Numbered from the stretch's first letter, positions 1 to 10,123 are shown. The stretch is 64,000 bases of DNA from Pseudomonas sp. Root71 (GCF_001429045.1 NZ_LMHY01000005.1:47195-111194), one strand, 5' to 3'. Translations and numbers: made by a program. Notes: generated by a model from the sequence alone, not told the origin.

Positions 1-1
1 C

Positions 2-3000
2 GATACGACCAACCTGATCACATTGGACAATACCGGTGTGCAGGCTGCCGCCAGCGGTAACGTGGGCAGCGGTACCACCGACTCCAACAACTACGCCATC
101 GATACCGTGCGCCCGACGGCCACCATTGTGGTCGCGGACACGGCGCTGAGAATCGGCGAAACCTCGCTGGTGACGATCACCTTCAGTGAAGCGGTCAGCG
201 GTTTCACCAACGCGGACCTGACGATCACAAACGGCACGCTGACCGCGGTCAGCAGCAGCGACGGCGGCATCACCTGGACCGCAACCTTCACGCCTTCGGC
301 GAGCATCAGCGACACGACCAACCTGATCACCCTGGACAACACCGGGGTCAGCGACCTGGCGGGCAACGCCGGCAGCGGCACCACCGACTCCAACAACTAT
401 GCCATCGACACGGTTCGCCCGACCGCCACGATCGTGCTGGCCGATACGACGCTGAGCGCGGGTGAAACCTCGCTGGTGACCATTACTTTCTCCGAAGCAG
501 TAAGCGGTTTCACCAACGCCGACCTGATCATCGCCAACGGCACTTTGAGCGCGGTCAGCAGCAGTGATGGCGGCATCACCTGGACCGCGACCTTCACCCC
601 AACCGTCGGCGTGAATGATTCGAGCAATGTCATCACCCTGGCCAATACCGGCGTGACCGATGTGGCCGGCAATACAGGCAGCGGCACCACCAACTCCGGC
701 AACTACACGATTGATACCGTGCTGCCGACCGCCACCATCGCGGTGGCCGACACCGAGCTGCTACTCGGTGAAACGTCGTTGGTGACCATCACGTTCAGCG
801 AAGCCGTCAGCGGTTTCTCCAATGCCGACCTGAGCATCGCCAATGGCACCTTGAGTATCGTCAGCAGCAGCGATGGCGGTATCACCTGGACCGCGACATT
901 CACCCCGACCAATGCCATCACCGACACCAGCAACGTCATCACTCTGGATAACAGCGGTGTGCAAAACGGCTCGGGCAACGCGGGCAGCGGCACCACCGAT
1001 TCCAACAACTACGCCATCGACACCGTGCGCCCGACGGCGAACATCGTCGTGGTCGACGATATGCTGGCCATCGGTGAAACCTCCCTGGTGACGATCACCT
1101 TCAGTGAAGCGGTGAGCGGTTTCACCAACGCAGACCTGACCGTCGCCAACGGCACATTGAGCAACGTCAGCAGCAGTGACGGCGGTATCACCTGGACGGC
1201 AACCTTCACGCCGTCCTCGAGCATCAACGACACCACCAACCTGATCACCCTGAACAACACCGGGGTCAGCGATCTGGCGGGCAACGCTGGCAGCGGCACC
1301 ACCGACTCCAACAACTATGCCATCGACACGCTGCGCCCGACCGCCACGATCGTGCTGGCCGATACGACGCTGAGCGCGGGTGAAACCTCGCTGGTGACCA
1401 TCACCTTCTCCGAGGCGGTGAGCGGTTTCAGCAGCGTGGATCTGAGTGTTCCCAACGGCACGTTGAGTGCGGTGAGCAGCAGCGACGGCGGCATCACCTG
1501 GACGGCGACGTTCACGCCAACCGTCGATGTCAACGACACGACCAACCTGATCACCCTGGACAATGCCGGGGTCAGCGACCTGGCGGGCAACGCTGGCACC
1601 GGTACGACCAATTCCGCCAACTTCACCATCGACACCGTGTTGCCGACCGCCACCATCGTAGTCGCCGATAGCGCCCTGAGTGTCGGCGAAACCACGCTGG
1701 TGACCATCACCTTCTCCGAGGCCGTGAGCGGTTTCAGCAACGCCGACCTGAGTATCGCCAACGGCACCCTGAGCGCAGTGAGCAGCAGTGATGGCGGCAT
1801 CACCTGGACGGCAACCTTCACGCCGACCGCCGACATCACCAACGCAAACAACCTGATCACCCTGGACAACAGCGGCGTACAGAACATCTCGGGCAACGCG
1901 GGCAGCGGCACCACCGATTCCAACAACTACGCCATCGACACCGTGCGCCCGACGGCGACCATCGTGGTCGCGGACACGGCGCTGGCGGTGGGCGAAACCT
2001 CGGTGGTGACTATCACCTTCTCCGAGGCGGTAACCGGCTTTTCCCTGGCCGACCTGACGGTGAGCAACGGTACTCTGAGCAATCTCAGCACCAGCGATAA
2101 CATCACATATACCGCGACATTTACTCCGACGGTTGGCGTCACCGACACCAGCAACCTGATCACCCTGGACAATAGCGGTGTGATCGACGGGGCGGGCAAC
2201 GTCGGCAGCGGAACCACGGACTCGAACAATTACGCGGTCGACAGCCAACGCCCGACCGCGACCATTGTCATGGCCGATTCAACCCTGATTGCCGGTGAAA
2301 CGACCCAGGTGACTATCACCTTCAGTGAGGCAGTGAGCGGTTTCACCAACGCCGATCTGAGTGTTCCCAATGGTACGTTGAGTGCGGTCAGCAGCAGCGA
2401 CGGCGGCATCACCTGGACGGCGACGTTCACGCCGAACGTCGCGGTCAACGACACGACCAACCTGATCATCCTGGACAACAGCGCAGTCGCGGACCTCGCA
2501 GGCAACGCCGGCAGCGGTACGAGCAACTCCGCCAACTTCACCATCGACACCGTGTTACCGACCGCCACCATCGTGGTTGCCGACAATGCCCTGAACGTCG
2601 GCGAGTCCTCGCTGGTGACCATCACCTTCAGCGAAGCAGTGAGCGGTTTCAGCAACGCCGACCTGACCATCGCCAACGGCGCCCTGAGCGCGGTGAGCAG
2701 CAGCGATGGCGGCGTCACCTGGACGGCAACCTTCACGCCGACCGCCAACATCACCGACGCCGCCAACCTGATCATCCTGGACAACAGCGGCGTGCAGAAC
2801 GCCTCGGGCAATGCGGGCAGCGGCACCACCGACTCCAACAACTACGCCATCGACACCCAGCGCCCGACCGCCACCATAGTGGTCGCTGACAATGCCCTGA
2901 GTGTCGGCGAAACCACGCTGGTGACCATCACCTTCTCCGAGGCGGTGAGCGGTTTCACCAATGCCGACCTGACCATCGACAATGGCACCTTGAGTGCGGT

Positions 3001-5869
3001 GAGCAGCAGCGACGGAGGCATTACCTGGACGGCTACCCTGACACCGTTGACGGGTATCGCCGACACCAGCAACCTCATTCGGCTCGATAACAGCGGTGTT
3101 CAGGATGCGGCGGGCAACGCCGGCAGCGGGACCACGGACTCGAACAACTACGCGATCGACAGCCAACGCCCGACCGCGACCATTGTCATGGCCGACACCG
3201 ACCTGCGTCCCGGCGAAACGACCCTGGTGACCATCAGCTTCAACGAAGCAGTCAGTGGTCTGGACAGTTCAGATCTGAGCGTCGCCAACGGCACCCTGAG
3301 CGGGTTGAGCAGCAGCGACGGTGGCGTTACCTGGACCGCGACGTTCACGCCGACCGCCAGCATTACCGATACCAGCAACCTCATCACCCTGGACAACACC
3401 GGTGTCACCGACGCGGCAGGCAACGCCGGGAACGGGGTGACCAACTCGGCGAATTACCTGGTGCAAACCAGCGTGCCAACCGCCAGCATCGTGATCGCCG
3501 ATACGGCGCTCAAGGCCGGCGAAACGAGCCTGGTGACCATCACCTTCAGCGAGGCCGTCAACGGTTTCAGCAACGCCGACCTGATCCTCACCAACGGTAC
3601 ATTGAGCAACGTCAGCAGCATCGACGGCGGCATCACCTGGACGGCGACCTTTACACCAACCTCGGACGTTACCGATGCCAGCAACCTGATCACGCTCGAC
3701 AATAGCGGCGTGGCCAATGGTTCGGGCAACGCGGGGTCGGGCACCACCGACTCGAACAATTTTGCCATCGACACCGCACTGCCCACCGCGACCATCGTGG
3801 TTGCCGACACGGCGCTGAGTACCGGTGAAACCTCATTGGTGACCATCACCTTCAGCGAAGCGGTGAGCGGTTTCGACAACAGTGACTTGACCATCGCAAA
3901 CGGCATCCTGAGCAATGTCAGTTCCAGCGACGGCGGGATCACCTGGACCGCCACCCTTACCCCGACGGCCGATCTCACCGACACCAGCAACACCATCGCG
4001 CTGAACATGGCGGGTGTGCAGGATGTGGCCGGCAATGCCGGCAGCGGTACGGTCAACTCCAATACCTACACCATTGACACCCAAGGCCCGACCGCGACCA
4101 TCGTGGTCGCCGACGGTACGCTGGCGGCCGGTGAATCGACCTTGGTAACCATCACGTTCTCCGAGACAGTGAGCGGCTTCACCAACGCGGACCTGTCCAT
4201 CCCCAACGGTACATTGAGCGCCGTGAGCAGCAGCGACGGCGGTGTGACCTGGACCGCGACCTTCACGCCAACCGCCAACGTGAAGGACACGACCAACCTG
4301 ATCAGCTTGAGCAACGCCGGGGTGTCCGACCTCGCGGGCAATGCCGGAACCGGCATCAGCAACTCGGCCAGCTTCACCATTGATACCGTGCTGCCGACGG
4401 CGACCATAGTGGTAGCCGACACGCAACTCGGCATCGGTGAAACCACCACCGTGACCATCACTTTCAGTGAAGCGGTGAGCGGTTTCGACGTATCGGACAT
4501 CAGCGTTGCCAACGGCGTGTTGTCGAACCTGAGCAGCAGCGATGGCGGCGTGACCTGGACCGCGACCCTGACGCCGACCGCCAATGTCAGCGACGCAACC
4601 AACCTGATCGTGCTCGACACCGGTCGCGTGCAGGACAATGTCGGCAACTTCGGCGCCAGTATCGCCATCTCCAACAACTACGCGCTCGATGCGACCCGGC
4701 CGACGGTGAGTATCGTGGTTGCCAACCCGAACCTCGGTATCGGCCAGACCACTACGGTGACCTTCACCTTCAGCGAGGCCGTCAGCAACTTCGACCTGTC
4801 CGACTTGAGCGTGACCAATGGCGACCTGAGCAACCTCGGCAGCAGCGATGGCGGCAAGACCTGGACGGCGACGTTCACGCCGACGGCCAATGTCACCGAC
4901 CCAAGCAACTTCATCGCCCTGGACACCCGCAACGTCACGGATCTGGTGGGCAACACTGGCAACACGGTGGCGGTGTCGAACAATTACACCCTCGACAGCG
5001 AACTGCCAACCGCCACCGTGGTGATCGCCAATCCGAACCTGGGCGTGGGCCAGACCTCGCAGGTGACCATCACCTTCAGCGAAGCGGTCAGCGGTTTTGA
5101 TTTGTCCGACATCAGTATTGCCAACGGCACCTTGTCCGACCTGAGCAGCAGCGACGGCGGCAAGACCTGGACCGCAATGCTGACACCGACCGCCAACGTC
5201 AATATCGCCAGCAACGCGATCAGCATCAACCGCGCCGGTATCAGCGACATGGCCGGCAACAGTGGCAGCGGCGTGAGCCAGTCCGACAATTTTGTCATCA
5301 ACACGGTGCCGACCTCATCGGTTGTCGTCGTAACGGTAGACCCCGAGTTCCAAAGCAGCACCCCGGTGACGCTGCCCGATGTGCCCAACGTGCCGCTGCA
5401 ACCGAGCATTTTCACGCCTCCGACGGGCAACCTCACTTCACCATTGACCTTCCAGCCATTGTTCGAACAACGGGTGATCGGCAACGGTATCCGGCCGTTG
5501 GGCGATATTTTCATGAACCACGGCGCATTGACCCCGAGTTTCATCGCGCAGGTTTTCAGCAGCACTGACGGCGGTGGCGATGGCTCGGGACATGGTTTCC
5601 TCGGTTTCGGTGGCGGTGACGGTGGTGTGTTCAGCACCAGCACGCTGTCGAGCCTGTTCAATCAGGACAGCAGCAGCGAGCGCGATTCGTTGAACGCCTT
5701 CGGCAGTCAGTCGATCAAGTCCGGCGATGTTTCCCAAGGGCTGCGCGGGGTATTTGGCGCACCGACCCTGGGCCAGCAATTGCAACAACTCAAGGACAAC
5801 GAGCAGCAGCAGGTCGCCAACCTGGCCGCCGCTTTGAAACTGGCCGGCATCGGCGAAATGCAGGCCTGA
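2..5869 (+). CDS. Giant Ig-like repeat adhesin, 3' part (5' end outside window)
   Basis: The reading frame is open from the left edge, so the true start lies upstream; about 1,955 residues are visible. They consist of 17 tandem repeats of about 102 residues, each with the pattern PTATIVVAD...GET(S/T)LVTITFSEAVSGF...SSSDGG(I/V)TWTATFTP...DLAGNAGSGT, which fits the bacterial Ig-like Big_12 type found in long biofilm adhesins. After the last repeat (near nt 5311) comes a proline- and glycine/serine-rich tail of about 185 residues ending in a predicted amphipathic helix rich in Gln and Ala. No RTX calcium-binding nonapeptides are seen. The stop codon overlaps the ATG at 5869, and a TolC-family gene follows, which suggests type I secretion to the cell surface. 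Secretion route and adhesin role are inferred from architecture and neighbours. Confidence 0.9.
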   Translation, partial: DTTNLITLDNTGVQAAASGNVGSGTTDSNNYAIDTVRPTATIVVADTALRIGETSLVTITFSEAVSGFTNADLTITNGTLTAVSSSDGGITWTATFTPSASISDTTNLITLDNTGVSDLAGNAGSGTTDSNNYAIDTVRPTATIVLADTTLSAGETSLVTITFSEAVSGFTNADLIIANGTLSAVSSSDGGITWTATFTPTVGVNDSSNVITLANTGVTDVAGNTGSGTTNSGNYTIDTVLPTATIAVADTELLLGETSLVTITFSEAVSGFSNADLSIANGTLSIVSSSDGGITWTATFTPTNAITDTSNVITLDNSGVQNGSGNAGSGTTDSNNYAIDTVRPTANIVVVDDMLAIGETSLVTITFSEAVSGFTNADLTVANGTLSNVSSSDGGITWTATFTPSSSINDTTNLITLNNTGVSDLAGNAGSGTTDSNNYAIDTLRPTATIVLADTTLSAGETSLVTITFSEAVSGFSSVDLSVPNGTLSAVSSSDGGITWTATFTPTVDVNDTTNLITLDNAGVSDLAGNAGTGTTNSANFTIDTVLPTATIVVADSALSVGETTLVTITFSEAVSGFSNADLSIANGTLSAVSSSDGGITWTATFTPTADITNANNLITLDNSGVQNISGNAGSGTTDSNNYAIDTVRPTATIVVADTALAVGETSVVTITFSEAVTGFSLADLTVSNGTLSNLSTSDNITYTATFTPTVGVTDTSNLITLDNSGVIDGAGNVGSGTTDSNNYAVDSQRPTATIVMADSTLIAGETTQVTITFSEAVSGFTNADLSVPNGTLSAVSSSDGGITWTATFTPNVAVNDTTNLIILDNSAVADLAGNAGSGTSNSANFTIDTVLPTATIVVADNALNVGESSLVTITFSEAVSGFSNADLTIANGALSAVSSSDGGVTWTATFTPTANITDAANLIILDNSGVQNASGNAGSGTTDSNNYAIDTQRPTATIVVADNALSVGETTLVTITFSEAVSGFTNADLTIDNGTLSAVSSSDGGITWTATLTPLTGIADTSNLIRLDNSGVQDAAGNAGSGTTDSNNYAIDSQRPTATIVMADTDLRPGETTLVTISFNEAVSGLDSSDLSVANGTLSGLSSSDGGVTWTATFTPTASITDTSNLITLDNTGVTDAAGNAGNGVTNSANYLVQTSVPTASIVIADTALKAGETSLVTITFSEAVNGFSNADLILTNGTLSNVSSIDGGITWTATFTPTSDVTDASNLITLDNSGVANGSGNAGSGTTDSNNFAIDTALPTATIVVADTALSTGETSLVTITFSEAVSGFDNSDLTIANGILSNVSSSDGGITWTATLTPTADLTDTSNTIALNMAGVQDVAGNAGSGTVNSNTYTIDTQGPTATIVVADGTLAAGESTLVTITFSETVSGFTNADLSIPNGTLSAVSSSDGGVTWTATFTPTANVKDTTNLISLSNAGVSDLAGNAGTGISNSASFTIDTVLPTATIVVADTQLGIGETTTVTITFSEAVSGFDVSDISVANGVLSNLSSSDGGVTWTATLTPTANVSDATNLIVLDTGRVQDNVGNFGASIAISNNYALDATRPTVSIVVANPNLGIGQTTTVTFTFSEAVSNFDLSDLSVTNGDLSNLGSSDGGKTWTATFTPTANVTDPSNFIALDTRNVTDLVGNTGNTVAVSNNYTLDSELPTATVVIANPNLGVGQTSQVTITFSEAVSGFDLSDISIANGTLSDLSSSDGGKTWTAMLTPTANVNIASNAISINRAGISDMAGNSGSGVSQSDNFVINTVPTSSVVVVTVDPEFQSSTPVTLPDVPNVPLQPSIFTPPTGNLTSPLTFQPLFEQRVIGNGIRPLGDIFMNHGALTPSFIAQVFSSTDGGGDGSGHGFLGFGGGDGGVFSTSTLSSLFNQDSSSERDSLNAFGSQSIKSGDVSQGLRGVFGAPTLGQQLQQLKDNEQQQVANLAAALKLAGIGEMQA
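113..5311 (+). repeat. 17 tandem 306-bp repeats encoding Ig-like domains
   Basis: Seventeen in-frame units of 306 bp (the seventh, near 1927-2229, is 303 bp) follow one another without spacers. Units 1-15 are close to each other, often sharing long identical stretches such as the codons for TFSEAVSGF and SSDGGITWTATFTP. Units 16 and 17 (from about nt 4701) have diverged, with NPNLG(I/V)GQT replacing ADTALxxGET. The near-identity creates long open shadow frames on the minus strand; these are not genes. Confidence 0.93.
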
Positions 5870-5913
5870 TGAGAACTTTCACTTTTGATGCGGCACCCAG
5901 GGGCGATGCAAGG

Positions 5914-7428
5914 ATGAATAGAAGTCATAAGTTGTTTGGAGTCAGTCTGCTGGCACTGGCGATCAGCGGATGCGCAGTCACCAGTGAGCCGATCGAACGC
6001 AGTGTCAGTGAGCAGCGGGCCAAAAGTGACCTGCAAAGCATGTACAAGGGGCAGGAGCCCCTTGCCGGCCCGTTGACCCTGCACCAGGCCATGGCCCGTG
6101 CGGTGAAGTACAACCTTGAAGGCCGGTTGAAAATCATGGAGGAGGCCCTGGCCAAGCGTCAGCTCGACCTCGCCAGTTTCGACATGCTGCCGCGCATGGC
6201 GCTGGACGCCGGATACGTGGGCCGCAACAACGTCAACGCCTCCAGCAGCCAGAGTGTGCGCACCGGTACACAGTCCCTGGAACCTTCGACCTCCCAGGAC
6301 CGCGACCGTGATGTAGCGGACCTGACGATGGTCTGGAACGTGCTCGATTTTGGTGTCAGTTACATCAGCGCCAAGCAGCAGGGCGACCAGCGCCTGATCG
6401 TTCAGGAACGTCGGCGCAAGGTGATCAACACCATCGTCCAGGACGTGCGCTCGGCGTATTGGCGGGCGATGGCCGCCGAACGCCTGCTCACGCAGATCGA
6501 CAGCCTGATGGCGCGGGTTGAAACCGCGCGCAACGACAGCCAGAGCATGAGCCAGCAACGCATTGGCGATCCGGTGCAGGCCCTCGGTTATCAGCGTTCG
6601 CTGATCGAAGCGACACGCCAACTGGAGGAGCAGCGCCGTGCCTTGTCTCTGGCGAAGACCGAACTGGCGACCCTGATCAACCTGCCGATGGGCACCGAGC
6701 TGACCCTGGCGACCGATAACGGTTATGAGATTCCCGAGCTCAAGATCGATCTGGCCACTCTCGAACAGGAAGCCCTGACCAGCCGCCCGGAACTGCGCGA
6801 ACAGGATTATCAGGCCCGCATCAGCGCTGCCGAGACCCGCAAAGCCATGTTGCGCCTGCTGCCGGGCCTGGAGTTCTCCGCCGGCGGACATTACGACAGC
6901 AACTCGTTCCTGGTGGAGCAAGGCTGGGCCGATTACGGCGTCAAAGTCACCTGGAACCTGTTTAACGTGATCTCGGCTCCCGCGGCGATCAACGTGGCCA
7001 AGGCTGGTGAAGAAGTCGCCACCGCGCGCCGTCAGGCGATGTCGATTGCGGTGCTGGCGCAGCTGTATGTGGCCAATGCCAATTACCGCGAGGCGTTGCG
7101 CCAGTTCAAGACCAATCAGCAATTGTCGGACATCGACGGGCAAATCGTCGGTCAGTTGCGCAATCGTCACCAGGCGGACGGCATCGGTGAGCTGGATCTG
7201 ATCCAGGGCGAACTCAACACCTTGCAGGCCGATCTGCGTCGTGACCTGTCCTACGCCGACCTGCGCAACGCCTACGGGCAAATTTTCGCCAGCGCCGGCC
7301 TCGATCCGCTGCCGGATCAGGTGCAATCGACGCAAGTCCAGTCCATCGCCACGGCCCTGGCCAACCGCGAAGCGGCTTGGGCGGCGGGTGATATCACGGT
7401 TCCGGTGGCCCATGCCCCAGCGCGTTGA
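5914..7428 (+). CDS. TolC-family outer-membrane efflux lipoprotein
   Basis: This 504-residue protein has an N-terminal lipoprotein signal with lipobox AISGC (Cys20 from the ATG at 5914) and then the long alternating alpha-helical pattern of TolC-family outer-membrane factors (for example the MARVETARNDSQSMS and ASFDMLPRMAL segments). It is expected to form the outer-membrane channel of a type I or tripartite system. An in-frame ATG at 5869 overlaps the adhesin stop, but the start at 5914 places the signal peptide at the true N-terminus. It lies directly downstream of the giant adhesin and overlaps cysC by 17 nt, so the three genes are probably co-transcribed. The inner-membrane ATPase and adaptor are not in the window and may lie upstream. 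Confidence 0.87.
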   Translation: MNRSHKLFGVSLLALAISGCAVTSEPIERSVSEQRAKSDLQSMYKGQEPLAGPLTLHQAMARAVKYNLEGRLKIMEEALAKRQLDLASFDMLPRMALDAGYVGRNNVNASSSQSVRTGTQSLEPSTSQDRDRDVADLTMVWNVLDFGVSYISAKQQGDQRLIVQERRRKVINTIVQDVRSAYWRAMAAERLLTQIDSLMARVETARNDSQSMSQQRIGDPVQALGYQRSLIEATRQLEEQRRALSLAKTELATLINLPMGTELTLATDNGYEIPELKIDLATLEQEALTSRPELREQDYQARISAAETRKAMLRLLPGLEFSAGGHYDSNSFLVEQGWADYGVKVTWNLFNVISAPAAINVAKAGEEVATARRQAMSIAVLAQLYVANANYREALRQFKTNQQLSDIDGQIVGQLRNRHQADGIGELDLIQGELNTLQADLRRDLSYADLRNAYGQIFASAGLDPLPDQVQSTQVQSIATALANREAAWAAGDITVPVAHAPAR

Positions 7429-8017
7429 TGTGAAGCCCCCGACCGCCAGCATCAGCCGTGCCCGGCGCGAGCAACGCAACGGCCATCGCGGCGCGGCGAT
7501 CCTGCTGACCGGTCTTCCGGCGGCGGGCAAGTCGACCCTCGCGCAAGCGCTGCACGCCGAGTTGTTTGCACGCGGGCTGCAGAGCGTGGTGCTCGATGGT
7601 GACGGGTTGCGGGTAGGGCTCAACCAAGACCTTGGCTTCAGCGACAGCGATCGTCAGGAAAACATCCGTCGCGCCAGCGAACTGGCGGCGTTGCTGGTGG
7701 AGAACGGACAAATCGTGATCCTGGCGATGATCGCGCCCCTGGTGGAGCTGCGCGATGTGTTCGCCCGGCGGCTCGGTGACGATTATCGCGAAGTCTGGTG
7801 CAGTGCGACCCTGGCGGTGTGCGAGCAACGTGATCCAAAAGGTCACTATGCTCGCGCCAGGCGCGGCGAATTGATGGGGTTTACCGGGGTGTCCGCACCG
7901 TATCAGGCGCCGGTTGATGCGGCGCTGGTACTCGACACCGGAGTACAAACGATCGAGGCTTGCCTTGATCGACTGTTGACCTGGCTTGGCGAAGCCGAAG
8001 TGTTGCCCAGGTCCTGA
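7412..8017 (+). CDS. cysC: Adenylyl-sulfate (APS) kinase, stand-alone
   Basis: Predicted 201-residue cytoplasmic kinase that phosphorylates APS to PAPS with ATP. The P-loop GLPAAGKS lies at residues 34-41. Other family motifs are LDGDGLRVGLNQDLGFSD, RQENIRRASELA, CEQRDPKGHYARAR and GFTGVSAPY, and the length matches CysC. The start ATG at 7412 lies inside the TolC-family gene, implying translational coupling. One departure is clear: the usual (F/I)ISP(H/Y) segment, which in E. coli contains the phosphorylatable serine, reads MIAPL here. Pseudomonads usually make PAPS with a CysNC fusion and reduce APS directly, so a separate cysC in an adhesin operon may serve sulfation or a regulatory purpose; that is inference. 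Confidence 0.88.
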   Translation: MPQRVDVKPPTASISRARREQRNGHRGAAILLTGLPAAGKSTLAQALHAELFARGLQSVVLDGDGLRVGLNQDLGFSDSDRQENIRRASELAALLVENGQIVILAMIAPLVELRDVFARRLGDDYREVWCSATLAVCEQRDPKGHYARARRGELMGFTGVSAPYQAPVDAALVLDTGVQTIEACLDRLLTWLGEAEVLPRS

Positions 8018-8029
8018 ACCGGTCGGCGT

Positions 8030-8788
8030 TCAGGCTTTCGACGACAAATCCGCCATGCCCTTGAGCAGCTCGATCGGCAGTGGAAAGACAATGGTCGAGC
8101 TCTTATCGCCGGCAATCGAACTCAAGGTCTGCATGTAGCGCAACTGCATGGCCCCCGGTTGTCGGCCGAGCATTTCGGCGGCCTGCATGAGCTTTTCCGA
8201 GGCCTGCAATTCACCCTCGGCGTGGATCACCTTGGCTCGCCGTTCCCGTTCTGCCTCGGCCTGCCTGGCGATGGCGCGGATCATCGATTCGTTGAGGTCC
8301 ACGTGCTTGATCTCGACGTTGGCGACCTTGATGCCCCAGGTGTCGGTCTGGGCGTCGAGTACTTGCTGGATGTCCAGGTTCAAGCGTTCGCGTTCTGCCA
8401 GCAGTTCGTCCAGTTCGTGTTTACCCAGCACTGCCCGCAGCGTGGTTTGCGCCAATTGGCTGGTAGCAGCCAGGAAATCCTCGACCTGGATGATTGCCTT
8501 CTGCGGATCGAGTACGCGGAAATACAGCACCGCGTTGACCTTGACCGACACGTTGTCGCGGGTGATCACGTCTTGTGGCGGCACGTCCAGCACCACGGTG
8601 CGCAAATCGACCCGGACCATTTGCTGGACCACCGGAATCAGCAGGATCAGGCCAGGGCCCTTGACCTGCCAGAAGCGCCCGAGCTGGAACACCACCCCGC
8701 GCTCGTATTCGCGCAGGATGCGGAACGTCGACCCCGCCAGTGCGATGATCAACAATAGCAGCGCGACAAGACCCAATTGCAAACCCAT
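8030..8788 (-). CDS. Slipin-family SPFH/band-7 membrane protein
   Basis: A 252-residue protein with one N-terminal membrane segment (residues about 4-22) followed by the stomatin/slipin core: [57 protein letters not shown] and the helical [17 protein letters not shown] region. Slipins form oligomeric scaffolds in membrane microdomains. The gene begins 2 nt after an NfeD gene; slipin-NfeD pairs are a known conserved arrangement in bacteria and archaea. A GGAG sequence precedes the ATG. The physiological role is not evident from sequence. Confidence 0.92.
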   Translation of the reverse strand: MGLQLGLVALLLLIIALAGSTFRILREYERGVVFQLGRFWQVKGPGLILLIPVVQQMVRVDLRTVVLDVPPQDVITRDNVSVKVNAVLYFRVLDPQKAIIQVEDFLAATSQLAQTTLRAVLGKHELDELLAERERLNLDIQQVLDAQTDTWGIKVANVEIKHVDLNESMIRAIARQAEAERERRAKVIHAEGELQASEKLMQAAEMLGRQPGAMQLRYMQTLSSIAGDKSSTIVFPLPIELLKGMADLSSKA

Positions 8789-8790
8789 GA

Positions 8791-9324
8791 CTATTCTCCG
8801 CCCGGCGCCGCGTCAGTCGCGGCCACTTGCAGCAGCAAGCCCTGGCGCCCCACCACCCGCACCCGTTGCCCGGGGTGCAGCGGCGTTGCGCTGAGCACTT
8901 GCCATTGTTCTCCTTGCAGATGAACCCAGCCGCCACAGGCGTTGCCGAGCTGTACTGAAGTGACCGGCGTTTCGCTGCCGACCAGCCCGGCATCACCGCT
9001 GACAGTGTGGCGCGGTCGGGTCTTCAGGGCATGAAACACCAGGTAAACCAGTAACAGTGCACTGACCAGTCCCAGGCCGATCATCAGTGGCACGGGCACA
9101 TCGGTATTGGTCAGGATCACCGCGCCGATCACGAACATCACGATGCCGCCCAGGCCGATCACACCGTAATTGGGCAGGGCCGCCTCGGCGATCAGGAACG
9201 CGATGCCGAAGGTGATCAACCAGATCCCGACGGGGTTGGGCAACAGCACCACAACCGTGTCGGCGGCGCAGGCCGATCCGCTCAACGCCAACAGCAACGC
9301 AACTGCACAGCAACGCGTGTTCAC
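8791..9324 (-). CDS. Short NfeD-family membrane protein
   Basis: This 177-residue protein has a signal-like N-terminus, two to three membrane segments ([37 protein letters not shown] and [18 protein letters not shown]) and a C-terminal OB-fold-like NfeD domain ([10 protein letters not shown]...[16 protein letters not shown]). It lacks the ClpP-like serine-protease domain of long NfeD proteins and so belongs to the short form that partners slipins. A good Shine-Dalgarno sequence (GGAGGG, on the minus strand) lies just upstream of the start. It forms a two-gene operon with the slipin downstream. Confidence 0.9.
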   Translation of the reverse strand: MNTRCCAVALLLALSGSACAADTVVVLLPNPVGIWLITFGIAFLIAEAALPNYGVIGLGGIVMFVIGAVILTNTDVPVPLMIGLGLVSALLLVYLVFHALKTRPRHTVSGDAGLVGSETPVTSVQLGNACGGWVHLQGEQWQVLSATPLHPGQRVRVVGRQGLLLQVAATDAAPGGE

Positions 9325-9523
9325 TTGACCCTCCGGGAGAGTCGTGGAGTGGCTCTGTATACAGTTTAGTTGAGCCTTGGCCGGTATGAATTTTGCTCAA
9401 CTGCCGTCGACATCCGATGGGCAGATTTCCCGCCGGATCGCGCTGACGGGCCTAGACTTTTACTACGCAAGCCAAGCTTTAATCATCGTCCGCAAGCGAT
9501 CGTGGCGGACACCGAGGTGCATC

Positions 9524-9985
9524 ATGCGTATGGCAAGAACCGTGCAGCGAAGCCTGGAAAAGGCTCAATGCGAATATGACATCGTCAGCCACCCACACTC
9601 GGCCAGCAGCCTTGAAACGGCGCGGGTCGCAGGTATTCCTGCCGAACGGGTGGCCAAATCGGTGATCCTCGACGATCACCATGGGCATTACCTGATGGCC
9701 GTGCTGCCCGCCAGCCGTCACCTTGACCTGAGCAAAGTCCGCAACAGCGGTGAGTGGCAGGTTTCCCGCGAAAGCAACCTGGCGCACCTGTTCGATGATT
9801 GCGAACGCGGTGCCGTACCGGCGCTGGGTGAGTCCTATGGGTTGGAGGTGGTGATCGATCCGCTACTGACCCGGCAGAAAGACATCTATCTGGAGGCCGG
9901 CAACCACGTCAACCTGGTGCGCATGGACATGCCCGAGTTTCTGAAAATGGTGCCGCATGCCGAGGTGCGGGAGTTGAGTCATTGA
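9524..9985 (+). CDS. YbaK/EbsC-type aminoacyl-tRNA deacylase-like protein
   Basis: A 153-residue YbaK/ProX-fold protein. The segments AGIPAERVAKSVILDD, HYLMAVLPASRHLDLSKV, RGAVPALGESYGLEVVIDPLL and IYLEAGNHVNLVRMD match the family, including the conserved lysine of VAKSV that acts in editing. Such proteins hydrolyse mischarged aminoacyl-tRNA, although the substrate of this one cannot be told. The frame stays open upstream to 9377, but GAGGTG at 9513-9518, six bases before ATG 9524, favours this start; ATG 9530 is a second option. The gene is monocistronic and divergent from the NfeD/slipin pair. Confidence 0.82.
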   Translation: MRMARTVQRSLEKAQCEYDIVSHPHSASSLETARVAGIPAERVAKSVILDDHHGHYLMAVLPASRHLDLSKVRNSGEWQVSRESNLAHLFDDCERGAVPALGESYGLEVVIDPLLTRQKDIYLEAGNHVNLVRMDMPEFLKMVPHAEVRELSH

Positions 9986-10010
9986 GTTTTGTTTCGTCAA
10001 TGCTGCCATC

Positions 10011-10082
10011 TTCGCGGGCAAGCCCGCTCCCACAGGTTTTGTGATCGACTCAGAACCGTGTGGGAGCGAGCTTGCTCGCGAT
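10011..10082. repeat. REP doublet, family A
   Basis: Two inverted copies of the unit GGGAGCGAGCTTGCTCGCGA (one as its complement, with minor changes) flank about 25 bp of unique sequence. This is the head-to-tail REPIN-like arrangement common between genes in fluorescent pseudomonads. Confidence 0.9.
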
Positions 10083-10123
10083 GACCGCGCAGCGGTCCCT
10101 TAATCAGTTCACAGGAGCTAGAC

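Noticed and set aside
761-3166. Long open frames on the minus strand (495 and 203 codons) across the repeat array
   Set aside because: They are periodic shadows of the 306-bp coding repeats, low in complexity and without ribosome sites.
113-5311. CRISPR-like regular repetition
   Set aside because: Repeats are 306 bp, contiguous and protein-coding, with no spacers.
5707-7623. 638-codon minus-strand frame over the TolC-family gene
   Set aside because: Composition-driven shadow of a clear plus-strand lipoprotein gene in high-GC DNA.
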